DNA from: Cryptomeria japonica
Taxonomy: Eukaryota; Streptophyta; Pinopsida; Cupressales; Cupressaceae
DNA: 64,000 nucleotides
Assembly: GCF_030272615.1 (NCBI RefSeq)
Contig: NC_081411.1
Coordinates: 185,052,449 to 185,116,448, forward strand
Direction: 5' to 3'
Positions 1 to 10,897 of this stretch are shown here, one piece after another; position 1 is the first letter of the stretch, and each line of letters opens with the position of its first letter. Made by a program: the position numbers and the translations under genes. The notes beneath the pieces are model-generated. The model was not told the origin of the DNA. It saw only the letters and a program-made list of their open reading frames with translations, and made no database searches.

Positions 1-215
1 ACTAACTCTTGAGAATCCTACAAGTCATCAGATAATCTTCTCCTTACTTTCAGAGATTTTTGCATTTGCCTTTGCATGTCAGCAATCACTTGATTTGCAT
101 TATCCAGCTCTTCTTGTAGATACACAATCCTCTAAGATTGTTTGTAGCCTTCCATTGATAAGATCTTTCTCTTTAGGTAGCTAAACCCTTTTCCAAGATT
201 CAAGCTCTGATACCA
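1..215 (-). mobile_element. Copia element C': start of interior and primer-binding site
   Basis: Positions 204-215 read GCTCTGATACCA, the reverse complement of the plant Copia primer-binding site for initiator-Met tRNA, followed after ATT spacing by the LTR end at 218. The element therefore runs on the minus strand and its body leaves the window on the left. The 200 bases visible translate on the minus strand into a broken, coiled-coil-like stretch (VYLQEELDNANQVIADMQ) with in-frame stops. That resembles the charged linker of Copia gag proteins rather than a gag N-terminus, so some 5' gag sequence is probably deleted. Nothing here is an intact gene. Confidence 0.8.
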
Positions 216-243
216 ATTGTTAGGCCCAATATGGAAAGCTAAT

Positions 244-272
244 GTACTAAGAGGGGAGGGGTGAATCAGTAC
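244..272 (-). other. LTR-end hairpin, element C'
   Basis: In the minus-strand RNA, GTACTGA pairs with TTAGTAC (one G-U pair) around a C-rich loop starting TTCACCCC. The hairpin lies 26 bases from the LTR end at 218. It is one of six such hairpins in this window, listed separately. Confidence 0.55.
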
Positions 273-3200
273 TCCAAAACTTTTCTTCAATAATAACCTT
301 ACTGTTATGCATAAACAAAATAGTGCAATAACATAAAATAAAGTTAAAACAAATAGATAACAATCATACATGATTCACTCCATAACACATATATTTTGGT
401 CATGCAGAAACTCTTGGTTAGAGAGAAAAACTATGGTGGGGATGGCACCCACAACTTCACTACTGCAATAATAAAGATTTCTCGGTTAGAGCTACATTTA
501 TCTATTTCTGATAGCTTACCCTGTTAGGAGTAACAAGATCTGTTAGATCTACCTTACTAAAGGATTTTACAACACTATATAAATGTTGCACCTGGTTAGA
601 GGATTTACAATTTATAGACTTGGTTAGAGTCTTTTACCCTGTTAAAGGTTTCTCTTACAACTTCAAAATATTACAATAAGACTTTACAAATATCTGTAAC
701 TTTACATCTGAAATGCTATAGCAGATTCTATGTGCTCAGAATAAGATTACCTAGCTTGTAGCATACCTCAGTAACCCATATTGTAACTTGGTAAACCCTT
801 TTGTTTACTCTGTTGTTCGACTGTTCATTGATAACCTTCTTGGTGACCTCTTTGTGTCTCTATAACAGTCTTCCTTCATACACACACATATATATCTCAC
901 CTCTCTTCTTCTAACCCTAAAATCATGATGTATAAATAGATCTCTTAAAGCGGTGATCTAATTCATTGCTTCGATCTTACAAAAAATATTCCTCGAATGA
1001 ATAACTAAACAAAATATTTCATTGGTTAGATTGACCTTGCAATCATACACAATCTTCTAGTGCAATTTCCAATGTAATAACGGTTAGATGTGCCTCAATC
1101 TTGTAACACGTTTTCATGTGCATGTCCAGGTTCAATGTATCTAGTAAAAAATTTCACTCGGTGAATATCAACTCGGTGAGTTAACTTTACTGCTCGGTAG
1201 CCATGAAACAATACTCAGTAAATAGCTCGGTGAATACTGTGTTCTATGACTGCTTTCTTCTGTAACCAACTAGACTGTTCATACCGAATTCTCTATGTGT
1301 ACCGACTACATGATTTGGTAATACTAACTGACTAGAATATATAGTATGACTTTGAATATAAAAACTAATGGCAATTTGATAAGTAGCAACACTGACATCT
1401 GAATGGACAACTCCGCAAAGGTCACATTTCCTAGATCATGCCTTCCATTTCTGGTGACTTGCTTTTTACCCTCATAACTAATCCCTCAGTCAATCATGAA
1501 ATATTTGTCATGTTGTTTCCTTCATTGCCTCGATCTTATCAATATCTCTTAGCTGACTTGTAGTTGTCTTCTAGACCTCGAGCCTCAAACCCCTACAATA
1601 ACTCTGTAACATGTCTCATGATTTGGGTGACTTTTCATTAAAGTTGACCAACCCTACAACAACCCTATTGATGTACATTCTATCTTTATCCAAACACGGG
1701 TTTGCCATGTTGACTCCATGTGGCATCCATATTGACTATCTTCCAGCTTGGCACTTCAAGTCGGTCCAAGTAGGATCACCGACCAACCACCCTATTGATT
1801 CCTTACTTCTTTTGGTTTGCTAACCCTTCCAGTCTCAACCATTCTACTGGTTACCTTATCATATCTACTCTCATCTTGACCTATCGATGGAACACACAAA
1901 CCAGTCTCCAGACTAGTAAATCCAAAGTATGCTCATTCCCACAAATGGGAAATCTTCTGCAACTGTACCTTGCTTATATAACTTATGGACTCATATACCG
2001 GCTACAACTCTTGATGACACCATGTCATCAACCTTCACAAGACTCCTATCTTCTTTCAAAGAGGTCAAATTCCTATGTTTAAATCTACTCAGCCTTTCTT
2101 CCTGATCAATGTTGTTTCTTCCTCTACCATTTTGTCAAGGTGACAAACACTTTATACTTCCTCTGTACTGGCATCTTAATCATGCCTTCTCTTAACATTT
2201 CAGTGCATAACCCTGATCTTAAGCACTTAAGGCATTCCTTCAATTCACCAATAGATCCGATGTGAACCTTCAAGTGCTTTCCTTTACCTCTTCACTCTTA
2301 TCTCTCCAAGCTATAATGCACTTAATGCATATAGGAGATAAGCCCCACTTACTTGGTGGATTGAGCAACTTGATCCGGTGGGAGTCCTACTATTCTGCAA
2401 CTGTGAGGCCCTACCCCGACTCATCCTAGCATTTTTGTTATTTTCATATTGAGACTATTATGGATGCTTTATTTTATGCATTATGGATTTAGAACTTATA
2501 TGATTCCATGATTTGGATCACATTGACGTATATTGATGCTTCATTCTTATGGAATTATGAATATGAAACTTTATATGTTGCTAGAATAGAATTACTTGAA
2601 ATGATGTATGTCATTATTGGATTTGCAGGACTTCATTATGATGGTAGAAATAGGATGCTTATAATATGAATGGATCAATTTTGAGGATTATGATAATTGC
2701 TTATGTGGAATCAATTGGGATATATGAGATATTGATTTATTACTGTCAATTGTATGAGTGTTTGAAGTGTATTCGAATTCATGTGTTTAATAATATAATT
2801 GTGGTTATTTGGAATTACTAATGTGTTAATTGAGATGTGCAGGAAAATTATCCATGTGACCATGGAAATAATATGGAGAACCAAACCTAGACCTATGTAC
2901 GTTTGTTAAGCTAGGGGTTGTCTATTTGGAGAGACAACACCCCATTTGTATTGTATTTTATTTGTGAAAGTAAATGATGCATGTGTGTTAAATTAATTTT
3001 ATTAATTTGTGTAATCCTACAAGAGACAAATTCCATGTGTGACTTTTTATAATGTATTTTATTGTGTCACTTGACACATGTGCTGATTAGTGTCATTGAT
3101 TTTGACTTGTCTCTTGGAGGGAGTTTTGTTTCTACCAAAGCCATTTCAAACATATGATTGTGCTCCCAAATTTGCCTTAGGTAGGGAGTCTTGGGAGTGG

Positions 3201-5263
3201 TCAACTCAGATTTGACCCGTAGGTTAACTTTGGTTGGGTTTCTAAGGGGTCAAATGGACTCCTAGGGTCAGTTTTAGGGCTTTTCCAAAGGTCCAAAGGG
3301 TATACCTATGGATTAGGGATATTTTTAAACATGTGACTACTCCCATGTGACTGTTTAGTCACCTCAAAAAGTGGTTTTCCCAAGGTGAGCGAAAATTCAA
3401 CTTAGAAGGTTCCTCCTAGGATAGACAACCTTCCCTTTTGGTGTTAGACTCTCTTCCCCATCCTCTCTTACCTTTTCCCTTTCCAGTTTTAGCAACATGT
3501 AAGAGGTTGGGAAGACCAACCAATGGGAACTCTCACTTTACCCAAGGGGTTGGGAAGAGTGAGAGAGGCCTTCTTAGGCAAGGATTAGGGACTTAGTGAG
3601 TAATCACCCACTCTCCATTGTTGGAGATCATGCAAAAAAAATTTGAAGATAGTTGTAGGATAGAATTTTTGGCCAAGTGTTGGTGAAGAGATTGTGTGGA
3701 TTTGGGCCGCTCATCCCCAACTAAATCTATCAAACCTTTTGGTAGATTAAGGTTGGTTCTTACTTCTTTTGTTTATGTTGTACATATTTGTTTGGAGAAA
3801 TGCTTGTATGGAAAAAGATGTGTATATGTATTTTGCTTTGTAGAAGAAATATGTAATTTCCTTCCTTTGTTTCTTTTTATGTTTTCTTGTATTGGGAGTG
3901 TCCAAGGCCTTCTACTCTTGGGAGAGTAGGATGGTCTTGGGGTGGAAGAAGTATGACAACCTTGGGTGAGAGGCTCTCCTTTATGGAGAGTGATCTCAAG
4001 GGTGTTCTTTGTGACCCTTGTTGCATAGCCTTGTGTATGAATTTGGGGGTCATAAGGGGAGGAGATATGGCTTATATGCCTTTGGGGGGCATAAGGTTGT
4101 GGAGATGTATTTTGTTGTATTTTGGTTACCATGAGGTGGCTTGAGTTGTTCCATGCTTGCAGTCTCCCCAATGGTATTTGGTCCACTTCCACCCATGGAT
4201 TATCATCACAAGTTGTGGTGAAGTGTAGCTTGAGTTGGAAAAATGTTTTGTTGAGTGTTTGCCCCTTTGCTTGTTGTGGTGTTTGTTTGTGACCCGTCTA
4301 GTGCTTGGTTCTCCAAGCCCGGGGGTGGCTTCTAGTAAGCCTAGGCTGGGAGGTGAGCACTCCATGGTCAAGCCTTTTGTTCTATTTGCAGGTTTCTTGG
4401 GATGGGAAGGAAAAAGGAAGAAATTAGTTGCTGGTTTTTACTTGAGTTGTAGAAAAGATTTTAAAAAAAAGAGTTGTACTTATTATTGAAGCTTTGTAAA
4501 GGATAGCCAAATGATGTATTTATTTTCCAAAAGTAAAGAAATGCTTGTATTTTATTTAAAAGTCCTCTTTCAAAGGAAAGGAGAAACTAGAAGGGTTTTC
4601 AAACCCCTTCGTATTTGTTATCTACATTGTATACTAAGTATGCTTTAAAGAAATGCTTCATTCTATTAATTTGCCTTTGTAAAATGAAATGTGTATTACT
4701 TTTATCAAGTCCCTATAGTTACTAAAATGATAATTGTTGTGATCTTGTCATATAGAAAAATATAAGTTCATTTATTTCCTCATGTAAGTAAACTTATGGA
4801 AAATGGGAAAAGCATGCACATGGGCCTTGATGTTAAATACAACTATAAATTTAGTGAAATAGGTTTTAATATATTTAACTTTAAGTTGTTCTTTTTAATG
4901 TTTCCTAGGCTAATATAGTTGTTGTTATAGTTTATTACTTTCTGTCATTTAATTAATTGCAGGAAAATGAAACTAATTAGTGATACATTTCTAAAGTTAG
5001 CATCTAAGATTTGCAAAAGAAAAATATATAAAATAGAGCTTGCTATTGGTGTGTATTTTAAATATTAGTTTACAGAATGCTTTTAACATAAAAAAAAATA
5101 ATAATAAGGCAGAATGTAAAACTCACATTTTTTAGCCTATTAGAAGTGAATATATTACATATATTACCCATTACCATGCTGTAAATGAAATTATTAATTT
5201 ATGCATGTATAAAAAGAATAATCAGAAAGGAAACTTATAGTTTTGCTTAAAGTATGTTATTGT

Positions 5264-5265
5264 AA

Positions 5266-5306
<41 letters not shown>

Positions 5307-5353
5307 ATCCATAATATATATATATATAATCCATAAAATATATATATATATAA
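5264..5353. repeat. TA microsatellite runs
   Basis: Three runs of (TA)n are separated by short ATCCATAA-type spacers inside the 4.3-kb solo LTR. They directly precede an A-rich stretch and the GC-rich block. Confidence 0.95.
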
Positions 5354-5429
5354 AAGTTGTTTTTATTATTAAAAAAAAATACAAAAAAAAAAATTAATAT
5401 AAAAAGAAATGCTAGAGTAGTTGTGCTTT

Positions 5430-5822
5430 ATCCCCCCCTCGGCCCTGTGGGAATGCACGCAGGCGAGGAGAGGGAAAGCGCCCCCGCACTGTGGGTGGCA
5501 ACCCCTAGCGGCGGCCGCAACCGCCTCTATGGGCCGCAACCATAGTCGAGGAAGCTTCGGCTCCCCCCCTGTGGGCGGCGCTCCGCAGCGGCGGTGCAGC
5601 CGGGTCTGCGGGCCGTGTACCGCAGCGGCAGCCTTGGCTGCCTCTGCGGGCCGCGACCCGCAGGCACGGCTGCGGCCATCCCTACAGGGAGCTCCCACGA
5701 GTAGCCTCTGCCACTCCTCCCCGCTCCCCTCTCCCCTTCCCTTTGTAGTTCGCTCGGCCTCCTCCACCCTGCGTGAAAACTCCGCCCTGCATTGGATTCC
5801 GCCGCCTCCTCTACCTGCACCT
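5430..5822. other. GC- and CpG-rich block in an AT-rich LTR
   Basis: About 390 bp are strongly GC-rich, with runs such as GCGGCGGCCGCAACC and repeated GCGGGCC / CCGCAGCGGC words, while the surrounding LTR is AT-rich. Open frames exist on both strands (5421-5933 plus, 5369-5836 minus), but their proline/alanine/arginine-rich composition is what GC-rich DNA gives by chance, and no domain is recognisable. CpG density is unexpectedly high for methylated, old transposon DNA. Possible readings are a recent insertion, an LTR promoter region, or a captured CpG-rich fragment. Confidence 0.6.
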
Positions 5823-5925
5823 TCACACACACACACAGCACTTCGAAAAAAAAAAAAATGTAATATGATGTTAAAAAAAAATGAATATGAGATTAGGGTT
5901 TCTACACCCCAAAAAATATATATGC

Positions 5926-5952
5926 AACCCTAACCCATTTTGGGTTAGGGTT
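5926..5952. repeat. Perfect 12-bp inverted repeat of telomere-like units
   Basis: AACCCTAACCCA (5926-5937) and TGGGTTAGGGTT (5941-5952) are perfect inverted copies separated by TTT. The arms carry the plant telomere unit CCCTAA/TTAGGG, but only about one and a half units each. This is a hairpin within the solo LTR, not a telomere. Confidence 0.8.
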
Positions 5953-6108
5953 AGCATAGAGGCCTTTAGATTTTTTAAAAAGAAATAGATGAAATAGAAA
6001 AAAAAAAGGGGGGGGGGATTCCCATTTGAATTTTTGAATAGGGTTTTCCCCAACCCTTTAACTCAATGATATGTGATAGTTTTGTTTAATAAAGGAACCC
6101 TATATCCT

Positions 6109-6109
6109 T

Positions 6110-6189
<80 letters not shown>
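6109..6189. repeat. Compound TG/TA microsatellite
   Basis: A (TA) start is followed by about 17 TG units and then about 18 TA units. It lies in the downstream part of the solo LTR. Confidence 0.95.
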
Positions 6190-6191
<2 letters not shown>

Positions 6192-7044
6192 ATGCATAAT
6201 ATCTAATCTTAGATTAATTAATTTACGTTTATATTTTATATGTATGTATACACACTTAATTATGATGCCTTAAATTTTAAACTCCTTTGGAGATTTACCA
6301 GTAGAGAGTTATAATGACCTTTGTGAGTCATGATGGCCCCTTTAATTTGAATTTATTAGGCACATTTTAATTAATGGTAATTTTGCATAATAGGTTTATT
6401 TAATCTAAGAGCTAGGGCAAATTAATTTAGACCCTAGGCAATTAAAGGACTATTTGAGATTTATAATATCTCTTGCAAATTTATTTGAAATTTTTGTTCA
6501 ACGAAATTATCGTTTATTATTTGGTGAGATTATAATAATTTTTTTGAAGAATTAATATTCCGCATTTAATTTAAATCACCTCACTTGCTTGATTTAGTGG
6601 TTTAGATTATTTCTAGTTGGAAAGAAATCAAATTTAGTTAAGACAAGCCTTGTTATTGCTTTATTTAGAAAATTTAGTTTTATTAGGCTAAGATTTTTTT
6701 TAAAAATTATTCCGTTCATGCCCAAAAGTTTGGGCATGACAGCAACCTCACAGCATACTGGTTCATTCTTCTCTTCCAGTGGTGATGTGATTTAGATAAC
6801 ATTTCGCCTCTTCATCACACACAACTGCTCAAAGCACTTCTCCATCTCATCACACAAGTCAGGCACTAACTTGTGTACTGATGACCTCTGAGGCCATCTT
6901 CCTTACCTTTACCGGTGTTAAGAAACACAAGGTGATATCCAAGATATCACATCCTATACTCCTTCATAATAGTGTTGCACATACATCTCTTCTATCGTTG
7001 GTCATCCCATACCGATTGACATCAATGACAACACAATTCCAACA

Positions 7045-7416
7045 TATTTATCTTGCATCTATGAGTTTGATCTTGAAGCAATTAGCTATTTTAGAATTTC
7101 TTTCATAACTTAATATCATGTTAGCTTAAATCATTTACATATGCATATCATAGTATCAATAAACTATCAGTCCATTATTCATATGCCATATTTGAAGCTA
7201 CTAGTGCTTGTCTAAGAGCAAATTATCTACAACTAGGAAAAGTTGAGTTAGGACACAATGAGGTGTAAATCATGGAAGGTATAATCTTTTTTATTTTATT
7301 TACTTCATGTTACTTCATTGGTTGAAGTTAAGATTCCTGTAGCTTTCCTTTTTATATTTTATGATGGACTGGCAAGTTTCAGGATATTCCTTTGGAGTTC
7401 AAGTTTAACCTCAACA
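7045..7416 (+). mobile_element. 3' part of a second F-family LTR (F')
   Basis: From TTTATCTTGC at 7047 to CTCAACA at 7416 this matches the last 370 bp of both LTRs of element F (13004-13375 and 35972-36342). By eye it is clearly closer to F's 3' LTR than to F's 5' LTR, sharing for example ACACAATGAGGTGTAAATC. It is cut at 7044 by the insertion of C'. Directly after it comes TTACTCATTAAATATGCTCC, the same junction that follows F's 3' LTR at 36343, so this is probably a duplicated copy of that junction rather than an independent insertion. Confidence 0.75.
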
Positions 7417-7487
7417 TTACTCATTCAATATGCTCCTCCTTAGTTCAACTTTAACCTCAACATTACTCATTAAATATGCTCCTCCTT
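7396..7487. repeat. 46-bp tandem duplication across an LTR/flank junction
   Basis: The unit starting AGTTCAA (7396) recurs at 7442 with about two differences. It contains the last bases of the F' LTR, the TTACT target copy and flank up to CTCCTCCTTA. The copy at 36321-36363 is single, so this duplication arose only in the left copy. Confidence 0.85.
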
Positions 7488-7845
7488 AAGAAAAGAGGAA
7501 AAAATAAAGAACAATTATATTCTCACATAACTTTATGCAAGAAAGGAGATCTAATAGTGAATAATTCATGAAGATAAACAAATGAGAAAAAGAAGAAAAA
7601 TTTATCTTCATGTTGCTACCCCAAAGTATTTAAAATTAAAACAATACCGCCACAAATGATAAAGAGCCCCCAATTTATTTGGTTAGTTATGTCATAGGGT
7701 AAAGAGAAACATGAAAAGAAAAGAAGTGCTAAGGCACTATTTTCATGTCAAGGAAGACAACTAGATCTATTGTAAGAGAAATTTGTGCATGATCATATTG
7801 CTTTTGAACAAATTACTTAAATGCATGACATTTCCCAAGAGAATG
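7488..7845 (-). other. Non-coding part of region E (left copy)
   Basis: No coding signal is seen. The stretch aligns throughout with 36364-36788 at roughly 90 percent or better by eye; the right copy has an extra short duplication around AGGAGATCTA near 36425-36455. Confidence 0.7.
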
Positions 7846-8945
7846 TTAATATGAATCATGAAAAATGCAATATTCCTCACCTTTCACTTGCTTAAGAATC
7901 TTGTTTTGGTGTTTAGGAGGAAAGGAAACATTCTTATCATATTTCAATCTCCAATAGATTCTCATAGATAGTCTTTCAAGATGATAAATGTGTTTTAAGT
8001 CATTTTCTTGGCATGGAGGAGAAGAATTTTTAGAAGAAGAAGGATTATTATTCACAATTCTAATTTTTCCATTATCTATGCCATCTTGAATTGATTTTTA
8101 AAAATCTAGGCATTCATCAGTATTATGATCATGGGTTTGATGAAATGAGAAAAAAGGAGGTTTTGAGGAAGAAGCATTCTTGCAGGCTCTTTTGATTTGT
8201 TGTCTTTGAAAATAGTTGTTAAAATTTTCAAGCCTATAGAGTTCATCCATAGAAAGAGGATTATCACTTCCTAGGCCTGCTATGGTAGCTTGCATAGGAG
8301 GGTTAATAGGGAAACAAATTCCTTGTATAAATTTCCCAAGTCGTTGTCCTTTAAAACCTTGTTTTGTTATTATATTAAAGCCATGACTATTAAAATGTTG
8401 CAAATGATTAGATGGTAGAATAAGATCATGTATTTCTTTGAAACCTGATGTGTAAGGGGGAATAAAAGGTGTTGTAGATGAAGAAGGAATGTCATATGAA
8501 AGGATAACCTTCTTTCCTTTGTCAGTCTTATCCTTTTTGGGAGATTTGGGATGAACATCTTCATCATCTAAAGGTTCATCTTTACTCATTTCTATGTGAG
8601 GGGATAGATCATGAATAAAATATATAACATCATCCTCTCTACATATACTTTGGTGCTGAAGATAGGTCGTAGGAGAATAAGGAGGGTCTAAAAAGGTAAC
8701 AATATTAATAGTTTGACATTTCCCCTCTTTCTCAAGGGTATCTCTATGAGAAGAATGTGGATCTTTATCACTATCTAATGCTTGTTATTTTTTAGAGAGA
8801 TCTTTGGTTAGAATATTAGCTCTCATATTATTCACACAAGATACCCTAGGAGAGGTATAAGGATTAGAGTATGTAGGGTTGTTATCTACACAATCCTTGA
8901 GGTGATTAATATATGAAATGCATTTAGTTAATATCACCACCATAA
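7830..8945 (-). pseudogene. Gag-like polyprotein of region E, left copy, broken
   Basis: A minus-strand frame runs from about 8945 down to 7830 with a few stops. In order it encodes a polar N-terminal linker, an acidic/lysine patch (DDEDVHPKSPKKDK, near 8560), a G-patch-like segment (GFNIITKQGFKGQRLGKF, near 8370-8310), a first zinc-knuckle-like motif C/F-x2-H-x4-H-x4-C (SFHQTHDHNTDEC, near 8135-8098; its first Cys is Phe here but Cys in the right copy) and a second, CIFHDSY*HSLGKC (7872-7831), interrupted by a stop. The CHHC spacing matches the gag knuckle of element F. I infer the gag of a Ty3/gypsy-like, probably non-autonomous element (G); no pol domain follows. Longest intact piece: 163 codons at 8098-8589. 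Confidence 0.6.
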
Positions 8946-10881
8946 TTCAACAAAAATGATACATGAATTCTTTGAGATTAAATTGGAAAGGAAATAACTT
9001 TGAAATCCTAGCAACACAATATGACCAAGTGCTATGAATGAAAAGAAGAAACATGAAATTGAGGAAGCCATTATCCAACACATGATTGTAATAAATATAT
9101 GTTAAAAACAATGTAATAATCTGTGAAATAGAAAATAAATCCAATCCATTGAAAGTCAATTAAAATCTTAATTTACTTGAAAAGAAGATCTAAAATTGGG
9201 ACCTTTTTATGAAAATAAATTTAAAGGTTAAGAGTGTGGAAATTGAATTTATATTCAACCTTATGGGGTGCAAAAATGGATTTAAGTAGAAAAATACAAT
9301 CAATTTCAACTACCAAAATTTTAGGAAGAAAGTTAGGGACCGTGTGCAATGTGTACTCGGCTTGAGCAACTTTTAATAATTTTTTTAGGGATGATAGAAA
9401 TTATGATTTTATTGCGATATCCAAAAAACCAGTCGATTTGGAGATGTCTAGATCAGTCAAATTAGCAGTCTAATTTTTAGAATGAAAAGATAGACTTTGA
9501 ATTGCTATTTTGAAATAGAAATTAGATCTGAAACAAGCAACTAAAATGCTACACTTCACAAGCTCAATTTTGTCAAAATGAAAAATTAGGGTTTTTATGC
9601 AATTAATGTCTACTTCTGAAAAAAAAATAAAACTTGAAAATGAAAATTTGAAACTCAAATTGCAATTATTTAGATCTAACAATAAGAAATCAGAATTACA
9701 GTGTAAGACGTCGGGTTCACAAAAATGTAAAGTGGAAAATTGAACCCTAGTGACTCCCCACCTAGGAGAGAGAAAGGAAGTCACTAGGATGATTTTCACT
9801 TGGGAGAAAATTTACATTCAAAAGAGGGGCTTGAATCCACTAGATCCAAATCCAAGGGAAACAAGGATATGAATACCAAGTGGATTGCAAGGATTGGAAT
9901 GCAATTTGCCCTTTTTTGTAAACAGATATATTGACTTGTTGACTATGTAGAAAAGGGAGATAAAATGGATGGAACAAGGAGCTACCGATTTATGATCACA
10001 CTATAACTTCGGATCTGAGGTATTCAGAGTGATACAGATGTGCCCTACAAATTTGGAGAAAGGTCATCGGGACAGTGTTGAAAGTGCACATGGTCCTCTG
10101 AAAAAATCCATGCGCCGAAAAGGGTTTTTTCGTCTCTAGAAATGAAGCCCAAACCTAAAATTATAGCTACGCACCTACAACCTACACACATAAAAGAAGG
10201 AAAGAAGGGTTGTGGATAGGGTTTTTCCTTAGTCAAACCCTAGTTGAGGAACAAACCTTGAAAGAAAGTAATTGCAAATTCTTAAATGTAAATGATGGAA
10301 ATGCATACCTTGTAGATCTGCAATTTGTTGACGATGATTGATTTGCTTCTTGACTGTAATCACAAATGTTGTATGACATGGCATGTCAAATGACAAAACC
10401 GTAACACACACACATTCTTTCAAATGAATGTTTTAATGTTGCTCCAATGGATGAATGAATAAGACACATGAAGAAGAGAACTCGATGGATGCTTGAAGAC
10501 TTGAATGCCTGAATTTTGCCTATTTGTTGTTATCTCACCATATCTTGTGTATTGTGTATTGAATGAGGGAATTGAATCTCCTTTTATACATGCCTAAGAG
10601 GATTAATTTTCATCCCACTGAAGTCTGACAAAGAAGAATTTAAATCACCGAAGAGTGAATTATGCTCAAAGGACCAGATACGGAGAGAGTGGAGCCACAC
10701 CCCTATCCTGTCCTATCTTGGGGCCTGGATAGGGTATTGAGACAACATAAGGGTTAAAATGGGAAGAGACTTTAGATGAAAGCATAGAGAGGGGTCTCAA
10801 TCAAGTAGAGAGATAGAATTGCATAGGTAAGGGCTTAAGATGTGGTCAAAATTATGGGGGTCACAATTTTATGATGCCACA
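8946..10881 (-). mobile_element. Probable LTR plus leader of element G
   Basis: On the minus strand an LTR begins TGTGGCATCATAAAATTGTG at 10881, immediately after a polypurine tract. It contains a TATA box (10580-10588), as expected in the U3 part. I could not find the downstream CA end or a primer site, so where the LTR stops and the leader of the left E copy begins (somewhere between about 8.95 and 10.4 kb) is unresolved. No convincing coding sequence is present; the ORFs of 60-110 codons here have no domain. Confidence 0.45.
10580..10588 (-). promoter_or_regulatory. TATA box of the G LTR
   Basis: The minus strand reads TATAAAAGG about 295 bases inside the LTR start, followed by a C/A-rich stretch suitable for transcription initiation. 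The position is typical for a U3 promoter. Confidence 0.5.
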
Positions 10882-10897
10882 TTTAGCCCCCTCTTTA
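10882..10897 (-). other. Polypurine tract of element G
   Basis: Minus strand TAAAGAGGGGGCTAAA directly abuts the LTR start TGTGGCATC. Such a purine run primes plus-strand synthesis and marks the 3' LTR of an LTR retrotransposon. Confidence 0.6.

Larger units (their letters stand above)
2402..6741. mobile_element. Giant solo LTR (4,340 bp) inserted in the C' LTR
   Basis: The insert begins TGTGAGGCCC and ends GGGCATGACA and is flanked by identical GCAAC copies (2397-2401 and 6742-6746). If it and one GCAAC are removed, the C' LTR becomes continuous and matches element C. TG...CA ends with a 5-bp target duplication identify an LTR. There is no primer site, polypurine tract or pol coding, so it is a solo LTR left by LTR-LTR recombination. 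The near-inverted tips (TGTGAGGCCC / GGGCATGACA) and great length resemble LTRs of Ty3/gypsy chromoviruses of the Tekay/Del type, but that assignment is inference. The ORFs of 60-170 codons inside it look accidental. Confidence 0.85.
218..7044 (-). mobile_element. LTR of Copia element C', split by a later insertion
   Basis: Read on the minus strand the LTR runs TGTTGGAATT (ending at 7044) to CCTAACA (at 218), next to the primer site. Without the 4,340-bp insertion at 2402-6741 and its extra target copy it is about 2,480 bp. Its sequence matches element C's LTR (37747-40290, 2,544 bp) along its length: for example 1985-2090 against the reverse of 44650-44760, and 6746-7040 against the reverse of 37747-38200. 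C' and C belong to related families with very long LTRs. C' sits inside a Ty3/gypsy LTR (F', from 7045). Its other LTR is outside the window, so its target-site duplication cannot be checked. Confidence 0.8.

Noticed and set aside
3696-4489. Cluster of overlapping frames of 77-139 codons
   Set aside because: Overlapping on both strands inside a non-coding LTR, with no recognisable residues or codon pattern.
5369-5933. Two overlapping open frames of 155 and 170 codons in the GC-rich block
   Set aside because: Both strands are open at once and the products are low-complexity Pro/Ala/Arg-rich text ending in poly-A and TA runs. This is expected of GC-rich DNA; no domain or start context supports a gene.
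6073-6273. 66-codon frame with Cys-Val and Tyr-Ile repeats
   Set aside because: It is the translation of the TG/TA microsatellite.
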